A program made the position numbers and the translations under genes. Below the pieces are notes generated by a model. It made no database searches, was not told the DNA's origin, and saw nothing but the letters and a program-made list of their open reading frames with translations. A stretch of DNA of 64,000 nt. It comes from Candidatus Hadarchaeales archaeon. GTDB lineage: Archaea; Hadarchaeota; Hadarchaeia; Hadarchaeales; WYZ-LMO6. Positions 9,434-18,112 of this stretch are shown piece after piece. Within the stretch, counting starts at the first letter, position 1, and the number at the start of each line of letters is the position of its first letter. Location: positions 306,908 through 370,907 of the forward strand of contig JAVYML010000001.1 of the NCBI GenBank assembly GCA_038736355.1, written 5' to 3'.

Positions 9434-10582
9434 ATGATTACAATGTCTCACAATTGGAAAATTCCGCTGTTCAGGATATACTGGGACGAGGACGACATTC
9501 AGACAGTAAACGGTGTTATAAGAAGGGGCATGTACTGGGCGGCCGGGCCGGAGATAGAGAATTTTGAAAATGAGATTTCGAAATACATCGGCACAAGGTA
9601 CTGCGTGGCTTTTAATTCAGGCACATCGGCGTTGCATGCCGCCCTGTTGGCGCATGGTGTGGGAAAGGGAGATGAGGTGATAGTCCCGTCGTTCACCTTC
9701 ATAGCGACGGCTAATGCTCCCCTTTTTGTCGGTGCAAAGCCAGTTTTCGCCGATATCGATGAGAAAACCCTCGGGCTTGACCCAGCCGATGTGGAAAGAA
9801 AAATCACAAGAAAAACTAGGGCAATCATTCCGATCCACTACGGCGGATGTCCATGCCGGATTAAGGAGCTGAGGGAGATAGCCGATGATCACGGCCTCAT
9901 CTTGATAGAGGACGCGGCCGAGGCATTCGGCGCTAGGGTGAACAAACAGAAGGTCGGAACCTTCGGTGATTCCGCCTTTTTCAGCTTCTGCCAGAATAAG
10001 GTGATAAGCACGGGTGAGGGCGGAGCCGTGGTGACCGACTCAAAAAAAGTATACGAGAGGCTGAAACTCGTGAGATCACACGGCAGGCTTGAGCGCGAGG
10101 ATTACTTTTCCACACCAGAATCCCCCGAGTACGTGAACCTCGGGTACAACTTCAGGATGTCAAGCATCACCGCTGCGCTCGGCATCTCCCAGCTCCGAAA
10201 GGTCGAGAGGTTAATTGATATGAGGAGGAGAGCCGCAAACGCATACGACAGACATCTATCGAGGATAAAGGAGGTGATTTTACCCACCCCTCCCAGCGGA
10301 TTCTACCATGTGTACCAGCTGTACACGATCAGGGTGAGGGGAGGGAGAAATCTCAGAGATGGTTTAATCGAACACTTGAGCCGAAAGGGCATAATGAGCA
10401 AGGTCTTCTTTTACCCCGTCCACTTCACAAAATTTTACAAGCAGAAATTCGCCGTAAGGCTTCCTGTGACGGAGAGTATTTCCAAAGAGGTTCTCTCACT
10501 TCCGATGTACCCGGGTATGACCAACGAGGAGATAAGCTATATAGCCGGCGAGTGTCAAGCCTTTTTCAAGGAATCAACATGA
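9434..10582 (+). CDS. DegT/DnrJ/EryC1 sugar aminotransferase (LegC-like)
   Basis: PLP-dependent transaminase that aminates a 4-keto nucleotide sugar. Conserved parts: FNSGTSALHAALLAHGVG, VIVPSFTFIATANAPLFVGA, IIPIHYGGCPC, LIEDAAEAFGA and SFCQNKVISTGEGGAVVTD with the PLP lysine. About 382 residues, full length. The start is uncertain: ATG at 9434, ATG at 9443 and GTG at 9413 are in frame and none has a good ribosome-binding site. A gap of about 145 bp precedes it, so it may have its own promoter. Its stop overlaps the dehydratase start (ATGA), the pairing expected for 4-keto sugar formation and amination. Confidence 0.88.
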   Translation: MITMSHNWKIPLFRIYWDEDDIQTVNGVIRRGMYWAAGPEIENFENEISKYIGTRYCVAFNSGTSALHAALLAHGVGKGDEVIVPSFTFIATANAPLFVGAKPVFADIDEKTLGLDPADVERKITRKTRAIIPIHYGGCPCRIKELREIADDHGLILIEDAAEAFGARVNKQKVGTFGDSAFFSFCQNKVISTGEGGAVVTDSKKVYERLKLVRSHGRLEREDYFSTPESPEYVNLGYNFRMSSITAALGISQLRKVERLIDMRRRAANAYDRHLSRIKEVILPTPPSGFYHVYQLYTIRVRGGRNLRDGLIEHLSRKGIMSKVFFYPVHFTKFYKQKFAVRLPVTESISKEVLSLPMYPGMTNEEISYIAGECQAFFKEST

Positions 10583-11613
10583 GCGACGATTACTTCGAGG
10601 GCAAGAGGGTGCTCATAACTGGGGGGGCTGGATCGATAGGGTCCGAAATCGCGAAGGCCCTTCTGAAGAAGAAGGCAAAAGTGGTCCGGATACTTGACAT
10701 AGATGAGGAAGGCCTGTTTAAATTGTCGCACGAGCTTTTACCCGATGAGAGAGTTAGGTTTCTAGTCGGAGATGTTAGGGAAAAGGAGAGGGTAAAGCGC
10801 GCGATGGAGGACATTGATATAGTTTTCCACGCTGCAGCTCTAAAGCATGTTCCCTCATGCGAGTACAACCCCTTTGAGGCAGTGAAGACGAATGTTTTTG
10901 GAACCCAAAATGCCTTGGAGGCGGCCATAGATGAGGAAGTTGAGAAGTTCATCACCATCAGCACCGATAAGGCCGTTAACCCGATAAACGTGATGGGGGC
11001 AACCAAACTTCTGGCGGAGAGACTAACGATTTCAGCAAATTACTATAAGGGTCCTAGAAAAACGAAATTTTCCTGCGTAAGGTTCGGAAATGTCTTAGGC
11101 TCCAGTGGATCAGTAATAGAGGTCTTCATCGAGCAGCTAAAGAAAGGAAAACCTCTCACGATCACTGATCCAAGGATGACTAGATTCGTTATGACAATGC
11201 GCCACGCTGTGGAATGTATCTTAAAGGCGACACAAATGGCACAGGGGGGAGAAATTTTCATTTTTAAAATGCCAACTGTAGAGCTAGGAGAACTGGCGGC
11301 TGTGATCGCAGAGGAATTATCTCAAAAGCTGGGACTGGAAAAAATAGAAATGAAAATAATCGGAATAAGACCTGGAGAAAAGTTTCATGAGGAACTTATG
11401 ACTGAAGAAGAATCAGTATGGGCCGAGGAAACTCCTGAAATGTTCATTATAAAACCACTCGTGGAACTTTCTGATGGTATCGTAAGAGAATACAGTTTCT
11501 TGAACGAAGAGTATTTTTCCTCGAGAAAAAGACGTCTTGTTTCAAAAGATGCTACTCCACGTCTGACAAAAGAGGAAATAAAGAAACTTCTCCGTGAGTG
11601 TATAATTTTGTAA
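10579..11613 (+). CDS. UDP-GlcNAc 4,6-dehydratase (LegB/CapD-like)
   Basis: SDR-family enzyme making the UDP-4-keto-6-deoxy sugar that feeds the aminotransferase. The NAD motif is ITGGAGSIGSEIA (residues 12-24). The active-site region reads ISTDKAVNPINVMGATKLLAE: a methionine stands where inverting PseB enzymes have tyrosine, as in the retaining PglF type. About 344 residues: soluble, lacking the membrane domain of PglF. The ATG at 10579 overlaps the aminotransferase stop. Last intact gene of the AT-rich locus. Retention of stereochemistry is inferred from the motif and points to a D-series (legionaminic) product. Confidence 0.85.
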   Translation: MSDDYFEGKRVLITGGAGSIGSEIAKALLKKKAKVVRILDIDEEGLFKLSHELLPDERVRFLVGDVREKERVKRAMEDIDIVFHAAALKHVPSCEYNPFEAVKTNVFGTQNALEAAIDEEVEKFITISTDKAVNPINVMGATKLLAERLTISANYYKGPRKTKFSCVRFGNVLGSSGSVIEVFIEQLKKGKPLTITDPRMTRFVMTMRHAVECILKATQMAQGGEIFIFKMPTVELGELAAVIAEELSQKLGLEKIEMKIIGIRPGEKFHEELMTEEESVWAEETPEMFIIKPLVELSDGIVREYSFLNEEYFSSRKRRLVSKDATPRLTKEEIKKLLRECIIL

Positions 11614-11663
11614 TTGGTTTGTATCTTCTAATAACCATTCCTCGCTCCCAAGAGAACTTTTCC

Positions 11664-12205
11664 TCATACCACTGACGGTATCAATCTCCTCATGTCATTT
11701 AGACCAAAACTGACAAAAATTTTTCCATCTTCGGATTTACAACTTTTTCTTCAACCTCCCAGAAAGCCCTTCTGAGCGGTGCGAACTTTGAACCCAGTAG
11801 ATATCGAACACCCCTCCTTTTCGGATATCTCAGCTTCTCAGCGTAGATGCTCCCATTCAAAACGATGCTTCTTGGTGGATAGTCCAATCTTCTGAAATCG
11901 TCAACAAATAGACACTTTTTTAACTCACTTGCCCACCGATAATGGTTTAGCGACGCCAAGTATGAGTCTATCACAACGAGATCGGCGGAAGAAAGAAAGC
12001 TTTTGAACGTCTCAAAATCATCGATCCAATTTTCCAAAACTACGTCTCTATTTAGAAACTTGACGATTTTTTCATCGCCTTTTACAACGAAGGTGGTCTC
12101 CTCACCAACCTCCTCAAAAGCATCGGAAAGAGCCCTGCATCTGGTTATGTGACCAAAACCTGCACTTTCTCCACCTTCTGTGAAAAACACTATATTGGAT
12201 GACAT
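11664..12205 (-). pseudogene. SpsG/PseG-like UDP-sugar hydrolase, broken
   Basis: N-terminal half of a PseG/SpsG-type nucleotide-sugar hydrolase: VFFTEGGESAGFGHITRCRALSDA (residues 5-28, here shown in two parts of the GGxxxGxGHxxR motif), LVVIDSYLA and LLGSKFAPLRRAFWE. The frame hits a stop at 11699, but one base over it continues as KIFVSFGLND, matching the start of the family's second domain (usual form LVSFGGSD), and stops again at 11664. So there is a frameshift inside an A/T run and the C-terminal half is gone. It faces the nonulosonate genes. Confidence 0.75.
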
Positions 12206-12265
12206 TCCTATCCACTCGTCTTTAGGAATTTCAAAACAGCCTTGATTCTCTCTCCACATTTCCCA

Positions 12266-12600
12266 TCAATCGGCCTCGCTTTCCTCGATAATCTTCCTTC
12301 TTCCTTTCCTGTTTAGCTCTGGATTCTCCAGATGCACATTTATGAACTCGACAAGCTCTCGGATTCTTCGCGATTTTAACACCACCAGAGTTCGCAACTA
12401 CTTTGTAGTACGTGGTATAGAAGTATCCCCTCGTTGACTCTATGAACGGCCTTTCCCCATATCCTTCAAAGGCTATATTGAATGTTGGCTTGTTCAATAT
12501 AACAGAATCCAGGGACACGGACGAAGCAATATTGACGGCGACGTCGCACAAATAGAGAAGTTCGGCATAATGAATCATATCTCCTTCATCAGGTACCCAG
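12266..12600 (-). pseudogene. Glycosyltransferase C-terminal remnant
   Basis: AT-rich remnant coding for the nucleotide-binding end of a GT-B transferase: LCDVAVNIASSVSLDSVILNKPTFNIAF resembles the family's conserved stretch (aspartate, two serines and a later proline). After VKIAKNP the frame is lost near 12365; in the adjacent frame the expected tail LVEFINVHLENPELNRKG follows and ends at a TGA at 12266-12268. Upstream it is fused in frame to an unrelated FkbM-type segment, so its own N-terminal domain has been deleted. (Longest quoted runs are split by my numbering; key residues are D, SS, S and P.). Confidence 0.6.
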
Positions 12601-12920
12601 CAGTACCCTTCCCCCTTGCTCAAATGCTCGCCCCTTCCCGTGATCAGCGAATGCTGTAGGCTGCTGGGGCCCAAAAAGAGCCTCATCCTTCTTTCCCTCT
12701 TCCCAAGGGCCTCCTCCACCATTCTCACGTTCCTCAGTTTTGAAACTTTACATTTCAGGAAAAACAAATCGGTGGGAGGGGATTCCACGACGACCACCTT
12801 CCATCCCTCTCCTACTTTCAGAGCCACCGGGACGGTGAATCTCTTCACCCAAGCCCCCACATCGAGAACCAACTCTTCCCTTCCTACGTCCAAATCCCTA
12901 TCGCAGTACTCTGAGTACAT
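12600..12920 (-). pseudogene. FkbM-type methyltransferase N-terminal remnant
   Basis: GC-rich segment encoding the SAM-binding half of an FkbM methyltransferase: LVLDVGAWVKRFTVPVAL (motif I), VVVVESPP (motif II, with the acidic residue), then NVRMVEEALGKRE and SSLQHSL. The usual G in motif I's G-x-G is degraded. It runs in frame into the AT-rich glycosyltransferase tail near 12600. The 225 bp upstream (12921-13145) contain no supportable gene; they may hold the decayed 5' part in other frames. Confidence 0.55.
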
Positions 12921-13145
12921 TTCGTTGAGGTACCTAGACTCACCCCCTTTTCCAAGAGAACCAGTCCCTGAAAATCCTTCCTCTGAAAAAAAAGCAACGG
13001 GAGAAGATATGGGAAAAGTAAAGAAACCTTGTCTGCGGGGAGATAGCCAAGAGTAGAGCGGAGATCAGGCGGAAAGGCCAAGGAGGGAGTTCGGTCTCCA
13101 CTCTCTCCTTCATCCTGCCCCACCAGCTCTTGCCCGGAAGACCTT

Positions 13146-14660
13146 TCAACCTCTTTCACCACTGAAAAACAGCAGGCGGAACAATATCTTCTTTTCTCCC
13201 TCGGTGAAGACTCCCGCTCCGAGGAGCCAGAAGAGGTAGAGGGAGAGGAGGGGGGGAAAAATCACCATAGCTTCAAGCCAAGGGGAGAGAGAGAGGAGTG
13301 ACTTGAAGAGGGAGATGAGAAGAAAAACCAGGCTTCCTCCCGCCGCCACCTTTAAGAGGGGAGGGAGAGTAGCCCTCCCCACCTCCTTCCAGGCGTACCT
13401 GCGGAGGAGGAGGATCCCCAGGAAGGAGGAAAGAAGGGTGGTCAGGGCAGCCCCAGAGGCCCCCAAGGGAGGGATGAGGAGGAGATTCCCCAAGAAGTTG
13501 AGGACCGCCATCCAAGCCACGGTCTTGGTGATGAGAAGGGGCTTCCCTACCCCAGCCACCACCGTTCCCACCACCGAGAAAAGAGCCCCAAGCACCGTGT
13601 GAAAGGAAAGGATCCTGAGGGCCGTACAGCTTCCCAAGTACTCTCCTCCGAACACCAGCCTCAACGCTACCTCAGGGAAGGAGAGGAAGAGAAGGGAGAA
13701 GGGAAGGATTACCGCTAGAGAGGACTTGAACAGGAAACCCGTGACTTCCCTCACCAGCTTCCTCTCCCCCTTCGCCCACATCTCCGAAACCAGGGGAAAG
13801 AGGGCTGCGGTGAGGGCTTCCACGAAGTACCCCAGCAGCCTCGCCAGGGGCTGGGCGGCCTGGTAAAGACCCACCTCCCCTGTCCCTCGGAAGAAGGTGA
13901 GCATGAGGGTGTCGGTGTAGGCCAGCACGAGGGATCCCAGACCACCCACGAAAAAGGGGAGAGCGAAGGAGAGGAGCTTTGCGAGGGTCCCTTCCTTCCT
14001 CTCCAAGGGACCCGCCACCTCTCCGTACTTCCTTCCCAAGTACCACGCCCCTCCCACCGTCAAGAGACCCGCGGAGAGGAGGTAGGAGAAGGCCACTCCG
14101 CTGACCCCCCGGGAGGGGACCAAGCACAAGGACCCCACCAAGATGACGAGGATCCAGAAGAGGTCCAGCAGGGAGTAAGCCAGCATGTCCTGTAGACCTT
14201 GGAAAGTGGAACGAAGGAGCTGATAGAAGGTGGAGGCCAGGAACCAGAAAAGGAGCAGCCTGAGGGGTAAGAGGGCCTCGGAAGTTCTGAAGAAGGAAGA
14301 AGAAAGCCAGCCGGAGAGGAGGAAGAGGGGAATAAAGAGGAAGAGGGATGAAAGGCTCTGAAGCAGAAACACCACAAAGAGGGAGGACCTCAGGGAGGAG
14401 AGGTCTCCCTTCACCCTGAACTCTGGAATGAACTTCACCAGAGCCGAGTTGAGCCCCAGATCCCGGAAGAGGAGGAAAAAGGAAACGAAGAAGAAAACGG
14501 AATAGAAGAGGCCGTAGCCTTCCACCCCTAGGCTCCTGGCTAGAAACATGCGAAGGAGGAAGGCCACGAAGGTGGAGGCCACCATGCAGAGGAAGACCAA
14601 GGTACTTCCCCTGAGCAGCCTCTTGGCATAATCCTCGAGCTTTCCCTCCTCGGAGGACAT
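13146..14660 (-). CDS. Wzx-type polysaccharide flippase (MVF/MATE fold)
   Basis: Integral membrane protein of 504 residues with about 14 hydrophobic helices, of the polysaccharide biosynthesis/O-antigen flippase family. It would flip lipid-linked oligosaccharide across the membrane. The N-terminus (AKRLLRGSTLVFLCMVASTF) followed by SLGVEGYGLFYSVFFFVSFF is the family's typical first helix pair, and LGLNSALVKFIPEF fits the next loop. GC-rich native composition, unlike the adjacent glycan genes. Transcribed divergently from the GalE-like gene. Likely partner of AglB for N-glycan export, though that is inference. Confidence 0.88.
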   Translation of the reverse strand: MSSEEGKLEDYAKRLLRGSTLVFLCMVASTFVAFLLRMFLARSLGVEGYGLFYSVFFFVSFFLLFRDLGLNSALVKFIPEFRVKGDLSSLRSSLFVVFLLQSLSSLFLFIPLFLLSGWLSSSFFRTSEALLPLRLLLFWFLASTFYQLLRSTFQGLQDMLAYSLLDLFWILVILVGSLCLVPSRGVSGVAFSYLLSAGLLTVGGAWYLGRKYGEVAGPLERKEGTLAKLLSFALPFFVGGLGSLVLAYTDTLMLTFFRGTGEVGLYQAAQPLARLLGYFVEALTAALFPLVSEMWAKGERKLVREVTGFLFKSSLAVILPFSLLFLSFPEVALRLVFGGEYLGSCTALRILSFHTVLGALFSVVGTVVAGVGKPLLITKTVAWMAVLNFLGNLLLIPPLGASGAALTTLLSSFLGILLLRRYAWKEVGRATLPPLLKVAAGGSLVFLLISLFKSLLSLSPWLEAMVIFPPLLSLYLFWLLGAGVFTEGEKKILFRLLFFSGERG

Positions 14661-14738
14661 GCCCCTCGAACCCCAAGGAAACCCGTTTTAATAAAGAAAA
14701 AGGGTCTGGTTAAAAGGCGGGAGGGAAAAGGGAAGGGG

Positions 14739-15674
14739 ATGAAGGTCCTGGTGACGGGAGGGGCGGGTTTCATAGGCTCCCACTTGGTGGACAAGCTGCT
14801 GAAAGAGGGACATGAAGTAACGGTCTACGACAACCTTTCCTGGGGAAAGGAGGAGTTCCTGAAGGAACATTACGGGGAGAAGAACTTCAGGTTCCTCAAA
14901 GGTGACCTGCTCGATTCCTCCTCCCTCAGGAAAGCCGTGAAGGGACAGGAGTTCATTCACCACCTAGCCGCCAACCCCGACATAAGAAAGGGGGCCGAAG
15001 AAACGGAGCTGGACCTCAAACAGAACGTACTGACCACCTTCAACCTTCTCGAAGCCATGAGGGCCTGCGGGGTCAAGCAGATAGCCTTTTCCTCTTCCTC
15101 CACCGTCTATGGGGAGGCGAGGACCCTTCCCACCCCCGAGGACTACGGCCCCCTGCTTCCCATCTCCCTCTACGGGGCGAGCAAGCTGGCGGCCGAAGGG
15201 CTCATCTCCGCCTACTGCCACACCTTTGGCTTCAGGGCCTGGATCTTCAGGTTCGCCAACATCGTGGGACCCAGGCAGACCCACGGGGTGATCGTGGACT
15301 TCATCGAGAAGCTCAGGAAGAACCCCGAGGAGCTGGAAATCCTCGGGGACGGAAACCAGAACAAGTCCTATCTCTGGGTGGAGGACTGTGTGGAGGCCAT
15401 GCTCCTGGCCGTGGAGCGCTCGACAGAAAATCCGGCCATCTTCAACCTGGGAAACACCGACAGAACCACCGTGAGAAGGGTGGCGGAAATCGTTTGTGAG
15501 GAAATGGGCCTTCAGCCCAGGTTCAGGTTCACGGGAGGGAGAAGGGGATGGGTGGGAGACGTGCCGGAAATGCTCCTGGACATCACCAAAATATGCTCCC
15601 TGGGGTGGAGGCCGAGGTACTCCTCGGAGGAGGCCGTGAAAAGGACGGTCAGGGTCCTCCTCGGAAGGTCCTAG
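14739..15674 (+). CDS. NAD-dependent nucleotide-sugar epimerase (GalE-like)
   Basis: Extended short-chain dehydrogenase acting on a UDP-sugar, probably a UDP-glucose/UDP-GlcNAc 4-epimerase or a relative. Seen: MKVLVTGGAGFIGSHLVDKL (GxxGxxG, residues 7-13), D31 of the adenosine-ribose site, HLAANPDI, SSSSTVYGEA (catalytic serine) and YGASK (catalytic Tyr and Lys), then RFANIVGPRQTHGVI. 311 residues, the usual length for archaeal GalE-like proteins. ATG with GGAAGGGG just before. Supplies precursors for the glycan genes nearby; the substrate cannot be fixed. Confidence 0.88.
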   Translation: MKVLVTGGAGFIGSHLVDKLLKEGHEVTVYDNLSWGKEEFLKEHYGEKNFRFLKGDLLDSSSLRKAVKGQEFIHHLAANPDIRKGAEETELDLKQNVLTTFNLLEAMRACGVKQIAFSSSSTVYGEARTLPTPEDYGPLLPISLYGASKLAAEGLISAYCHTFGFRAWIFRFANIVGPRQTHGVIVDFIEKLRKNPEELEILGDGNQNKSYLWVEDCVEAMLLAVERSTENPAIFNLGNTDRTTVRRVAEIVCEEMGLQPRFRFTGGRRGWVGDVPEMLLDITKICSLGWRPRYSSEEAVKRTVRVLLGRS

Positions 15675-15731
15675 GCGGTCTTCTGAACCCATAACGAGGA
15701 AAGGCTTTTTCTTCCGTTAGGAAGGTCTTGG

Positions 15732-17045
15732 CTATCTTTCCAGCAGCCACCTCCAGAGGGGGACGAACCTCACCCTCTTCCCATCGACTTCCTCCTCCCC
15801 ACCGTAATCCTCGGTCAGGACCAGACCCTCCTTCAGCCCGAACTCCTCCATGGCCTTCACCAGCCCCTTCACCTCCCTCCTCTTCGTCTCCTCTTCCGTC
15901 GGGTCCCAGCAAACCTGGATCAGCTGCTCCACCTTCAACCCTTTCCTTATGACGAAATCGACCTCTCCCCGTTCACGGTTCCTCCAGCAGAAGATTTCGT
16001 GGACGGGGGGTTCAAACCTCCGCCTCAGCTCCACGTACACCATGTTCTCGGCCAATCTACCCCAGTTTTCACCAGTCCTAGCGAAGCAGTTGACGATCCC
16101 CGTGTCCACGCAGTAAATTTTTCTGGGGTATTGCATCCTGTCCTTAATTCTATAGGAAAAAATCTCCACGGGGAAAAGGAGGAAGACGGACTCAGCGTAC
16201 CTCAAGAAATTCGCCAGGGTTTTTTTGCTACACCTGATACCCGTGCTTTTGAAGTATCCCTCTACCTTGCTCAGACTGAGGTAGGAGGAGAAGTTGTTTA
16301 TGGCATAACGCAGGAAGTCGTTGAGCAAGGACAAGTTCTTGACCCCATATCGCTCCACGATGTCCTTGTAGAAGATGGTTTCGAAGTAGGAGGAAAGCAG
16401 TCTGCGCTTGGTCTCTTCATCCCGCTCGAGAACGACTTCAGGAAACCCGCCGAATTCCAAGTATTCCCTCTGGAGCCTCAGCATCTCCCCCCTTTCCTCG
16501 CTGTACTGAATCTCCTTCAGGCTTTGGGGGAAACGCCCCTTCGCTCTCAGGAACTCGGCGAAGGAGAAGGGGTAGAGGATGAAACTCAGGCATCTTCCCC
16601 TCAAGGAAGTCGCGATTTCCCTCCCCAGCAGTTTTGAGGAAGAGCCCGTTATGAAAATCCTGAACCTCCGCTCGTCATGGACCCTCCTGACCCATTTATC
16701 CCAATCCCTGACGTTCTGGATTTCGTCCAGAAGCAGGAAAAGGGGTTTCTCATCGGGTTCAAAAATTTCCCTATGGGCCACCAAAAGCTCCTCCATCTGA
16801 CCGGCATCCAGATTCCTCAGCCTTTCGTGCTCGAAGTTCAAGTAAACGACGTTCCCCCTTTTCAACCCTTTCAGCAACTGTTTTGCTTTGCTGAGGAGCA
16901 AGTAAGTCTTCCCGCACCTCCTAACCCCCACGACGGAGATGATTTGGTTCGAAGAAAGGGGCAGGTCAAGCTCTCGCTCAACTGCATCCGGGAGCTCGAG
17001 ACGCTTCCACCAAACCAACGCGGCCTTGAAATCCTCCCTTCGCAT
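15732..17045 (-). CDS. AAA ATPase with DUF4143
   Basis: Archaeal P-loop ATPase of the AAA_14/DUF4143 type. Walker A is VVGVRRCGKTYLL (near residue 45); Walker B is LFLLLDEIQN; a sensor-like ITGSSSKLLG and the R-finger-like SLRGRCLSFILYPFSFAEF follow. The C-terminal DUF4143 part contains a restriction-nuclease-like ENMVYVELRRR and a later CWRNRERGEVDFVI (E-x-D-x-V). I start at the ATG at 17045, preceded by AGGAGAAAG; a TTG at 17063 is possible. 437 residues. Function is unknown for the family; such genes occur in many copies in archaeal genomes and behave like mobile accessory genes. Its promoter has a strong inverted repeat. Confidence 0.85.
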   Translation of the reverse strand: MRREDFKAALVWWKRLELPDAVERELDLPLSSNQIISVVGVRRCGKTYLLLSKAKQLLKGLKRGNVVYLNFEHERLRNLDAGQMEELLVAHREIFEPDEKPLFLLLDEIQNVRDWDKWVRRVHDERRFRIFITGSSSKLLGREIATSLRGRCLSFILYPFSFAEFLRAKGRFPQSLKEIQYSEERGEMLRLQREYLEFGGFPEVVLERDEETKRRLLSSYFETIFYKDIVERYGVKNLSLLNDFLRYAINNFSSYLSLSKVEGYFKSTGIRCSKKTLANFLRYAESVFLLFPVEIFSYRIKDRMQYPRKIYCVDTGIVNCFARTGENWGRLAENMVYVELRRRFEPPVHEIFCWRNRERGEVDFVIRKGLKVEQLIQVCWDPTEEETKRREVKGLVKAMEEFGLKEGLVLTEDYGGEEEVDGKRVRFVPLWRWLLER

Positions 17046-17055
17046 CTTTCTCCTA

Positions 17056-17094
17056 GGAAACAATTATTTATAAAAATTGTTTCCTTAAGGAAAC
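17056..17094 (-). promoter_or_regulatory. Inverted repeats around the ATPase TATA box
   Basis: GGAAACAATT (17056-17065) and its exact complement AATTGTTTCC (17075-17084) flank the TATA-like TTTATAAA (17067-17074). A second palindrome, GTTTCCTTAAGGAAAC (17079-17094), shares an arm, giving three GGAAAC half-sites. The TATA centre lies about 25 bp before the ATG at 17045, as expected for a near-leaderless archaeal transcript. The layout is that of an operator blocking TBP. Confidence 0.6.
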
Positions 17095-17165
17095 AAGAAA
17101 CGATTGAGGATTTGCCCCGGCTTCCCGATCCGATAAGTTCCAAGAAAGCTAGAATCGGAGCAACT

Positions 17166-17552
17166 TTAATCCCCCAGCAGCACGGCGTTCACCACGCCAT
17201 CCTGCCCCGGCCTGCTCGTTACCCTGGCCCTCCCCAGCTCCGTCCTGATCACCGCTCCCTTCGTCACGATGTTCCTTCTGACGTAGTGGGGATTGGAAGG
17301 ATTCTCCACTACCCCCAAAATTTTAACTACCGTGTGCCTTCCCGTCCGCGGATCGAAAACGTTGGCCTTCTCCGCCACCCTCAACCTGATCTTCCTTCCC
17401 CCGCCCATGGTCCTCACCACCACCTTCTCCTCACCTTCCCCCACCACCACGGGGACATACTCCTCTCCCAGCTCCCTCTTCCTCTTTTCCCTCCTCCTCC
17501 AGATGCGTCCGCCACTCGGCTTTTTCAGCGACCTACCCTGCCACCTGCCCAT
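17166..17552 (-). CDS. rps8e: 30S ribosomal protein S8e
   Basis: Archaeal/eukaryotic small-subunit protein. The start [19 protein letters not shown] is the S8e signature, followed by basic residues, and the C-terminal half holds [19 protein letters not shown] and [20 protein letters not shown], both highly conserved. 128 residues, normal for archaea, where S8e lacks the eukaryotic insertion. Lies 35 bp downstream of scpB on the same strand and may be co-transcribed with the smc operon. Confidence 0.97.
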   Translation of the reverse strand: MGRWQGRSLKKPSGGRIWRRREKRKRELGEEYVPVVVGEGEEKVVVRTMGGGRKIRLRVAEKANVFDPRTGRHTVVKILGVVENPSNPHYVRRNIVTKGAVIRTELGRARVTSRPGQDGVVNAVLLGD

Positions 17553-17587
17553 CCTGCTTCCCTCTTCCCTTCCACCTTAAAAAGCTC

Positions 17588-18112
17588 TCATCCCCTCATC
17601 TTCCTCTCCAGACCTTCCTGAAGCTTCCTGTGGATGAGTTCCTCGTCATCCTCTAGCCCGAAATAGCTGGCGAACTTCTTGGAGGTTTTCAGGACCTTCG
17701 TCCTCCCCACCCTCCTAGCCTCCACGAATCCCAGGGAAACCAGCTGCCTCACATGCTCGTACACGTGTCCCCCCCTCAACCTCGCCAGCCTCGAGAGATG
17801 GATGGGCTGCTCGTAGGCTATGACGGCGAGGGTTTTCAGCATGCCCCTGGAGGGCCTGACCTTCCTCACCAAACCCTTCAACTTGGGCAGGTATTCCTCC
17901 CTCAACCTGAGCATCACCGCATCCCTCGCCGTGTTCACCAGCTCGAAGGGGGAGCGCTCGAGTTCCTTCCTGAGCTCCTCCACCACCTTTCCCACGTAGG
18001 TTTCCGAGGAGGTCCCCAGCACCTCCTTCAGTTCCCCCAGCGTGAGGGGACGATCACTCGCGTACAGGGCAGCGTAAACCAGTGCCTTGTCCCTCTCCAG
18101 CCCCATCCCCAT
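17588..18112 (-). CDS. scpB: Segregation and condensation protein B
   Basis: Kite subunit of the SMC-ScpAB condensin complex. Two winged-helix domains: the first has ALYASDRPLTLGELKEVLG (residues 13-31), the second LKTLAVIAYEQPIHLSRLARLRG, the most conserved ScpB stretch. 174 residues. The start is an ATG at 18112 (another ATG two codons on) lying inside the end of scpA, a 59-bp overlap. The context smc-scpA-scpB makes the call firm. Confidence 0.93.
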   Translation of the reverse strand: MGMGLERDKALVYAALYASDRPLTLGELKEVLGTSSETYVGKVVEELRKELERSPFELVNTARDAVMLRLREEYLPKLKGLVRKVRPSRGMLKTLAVIAYEQPIHLSRLARLRGGHVYEHVRQLVSLGFVEARRVGRTKVLKTSKKFASYFGLEDDEELIHRKLQEGLERKMRG

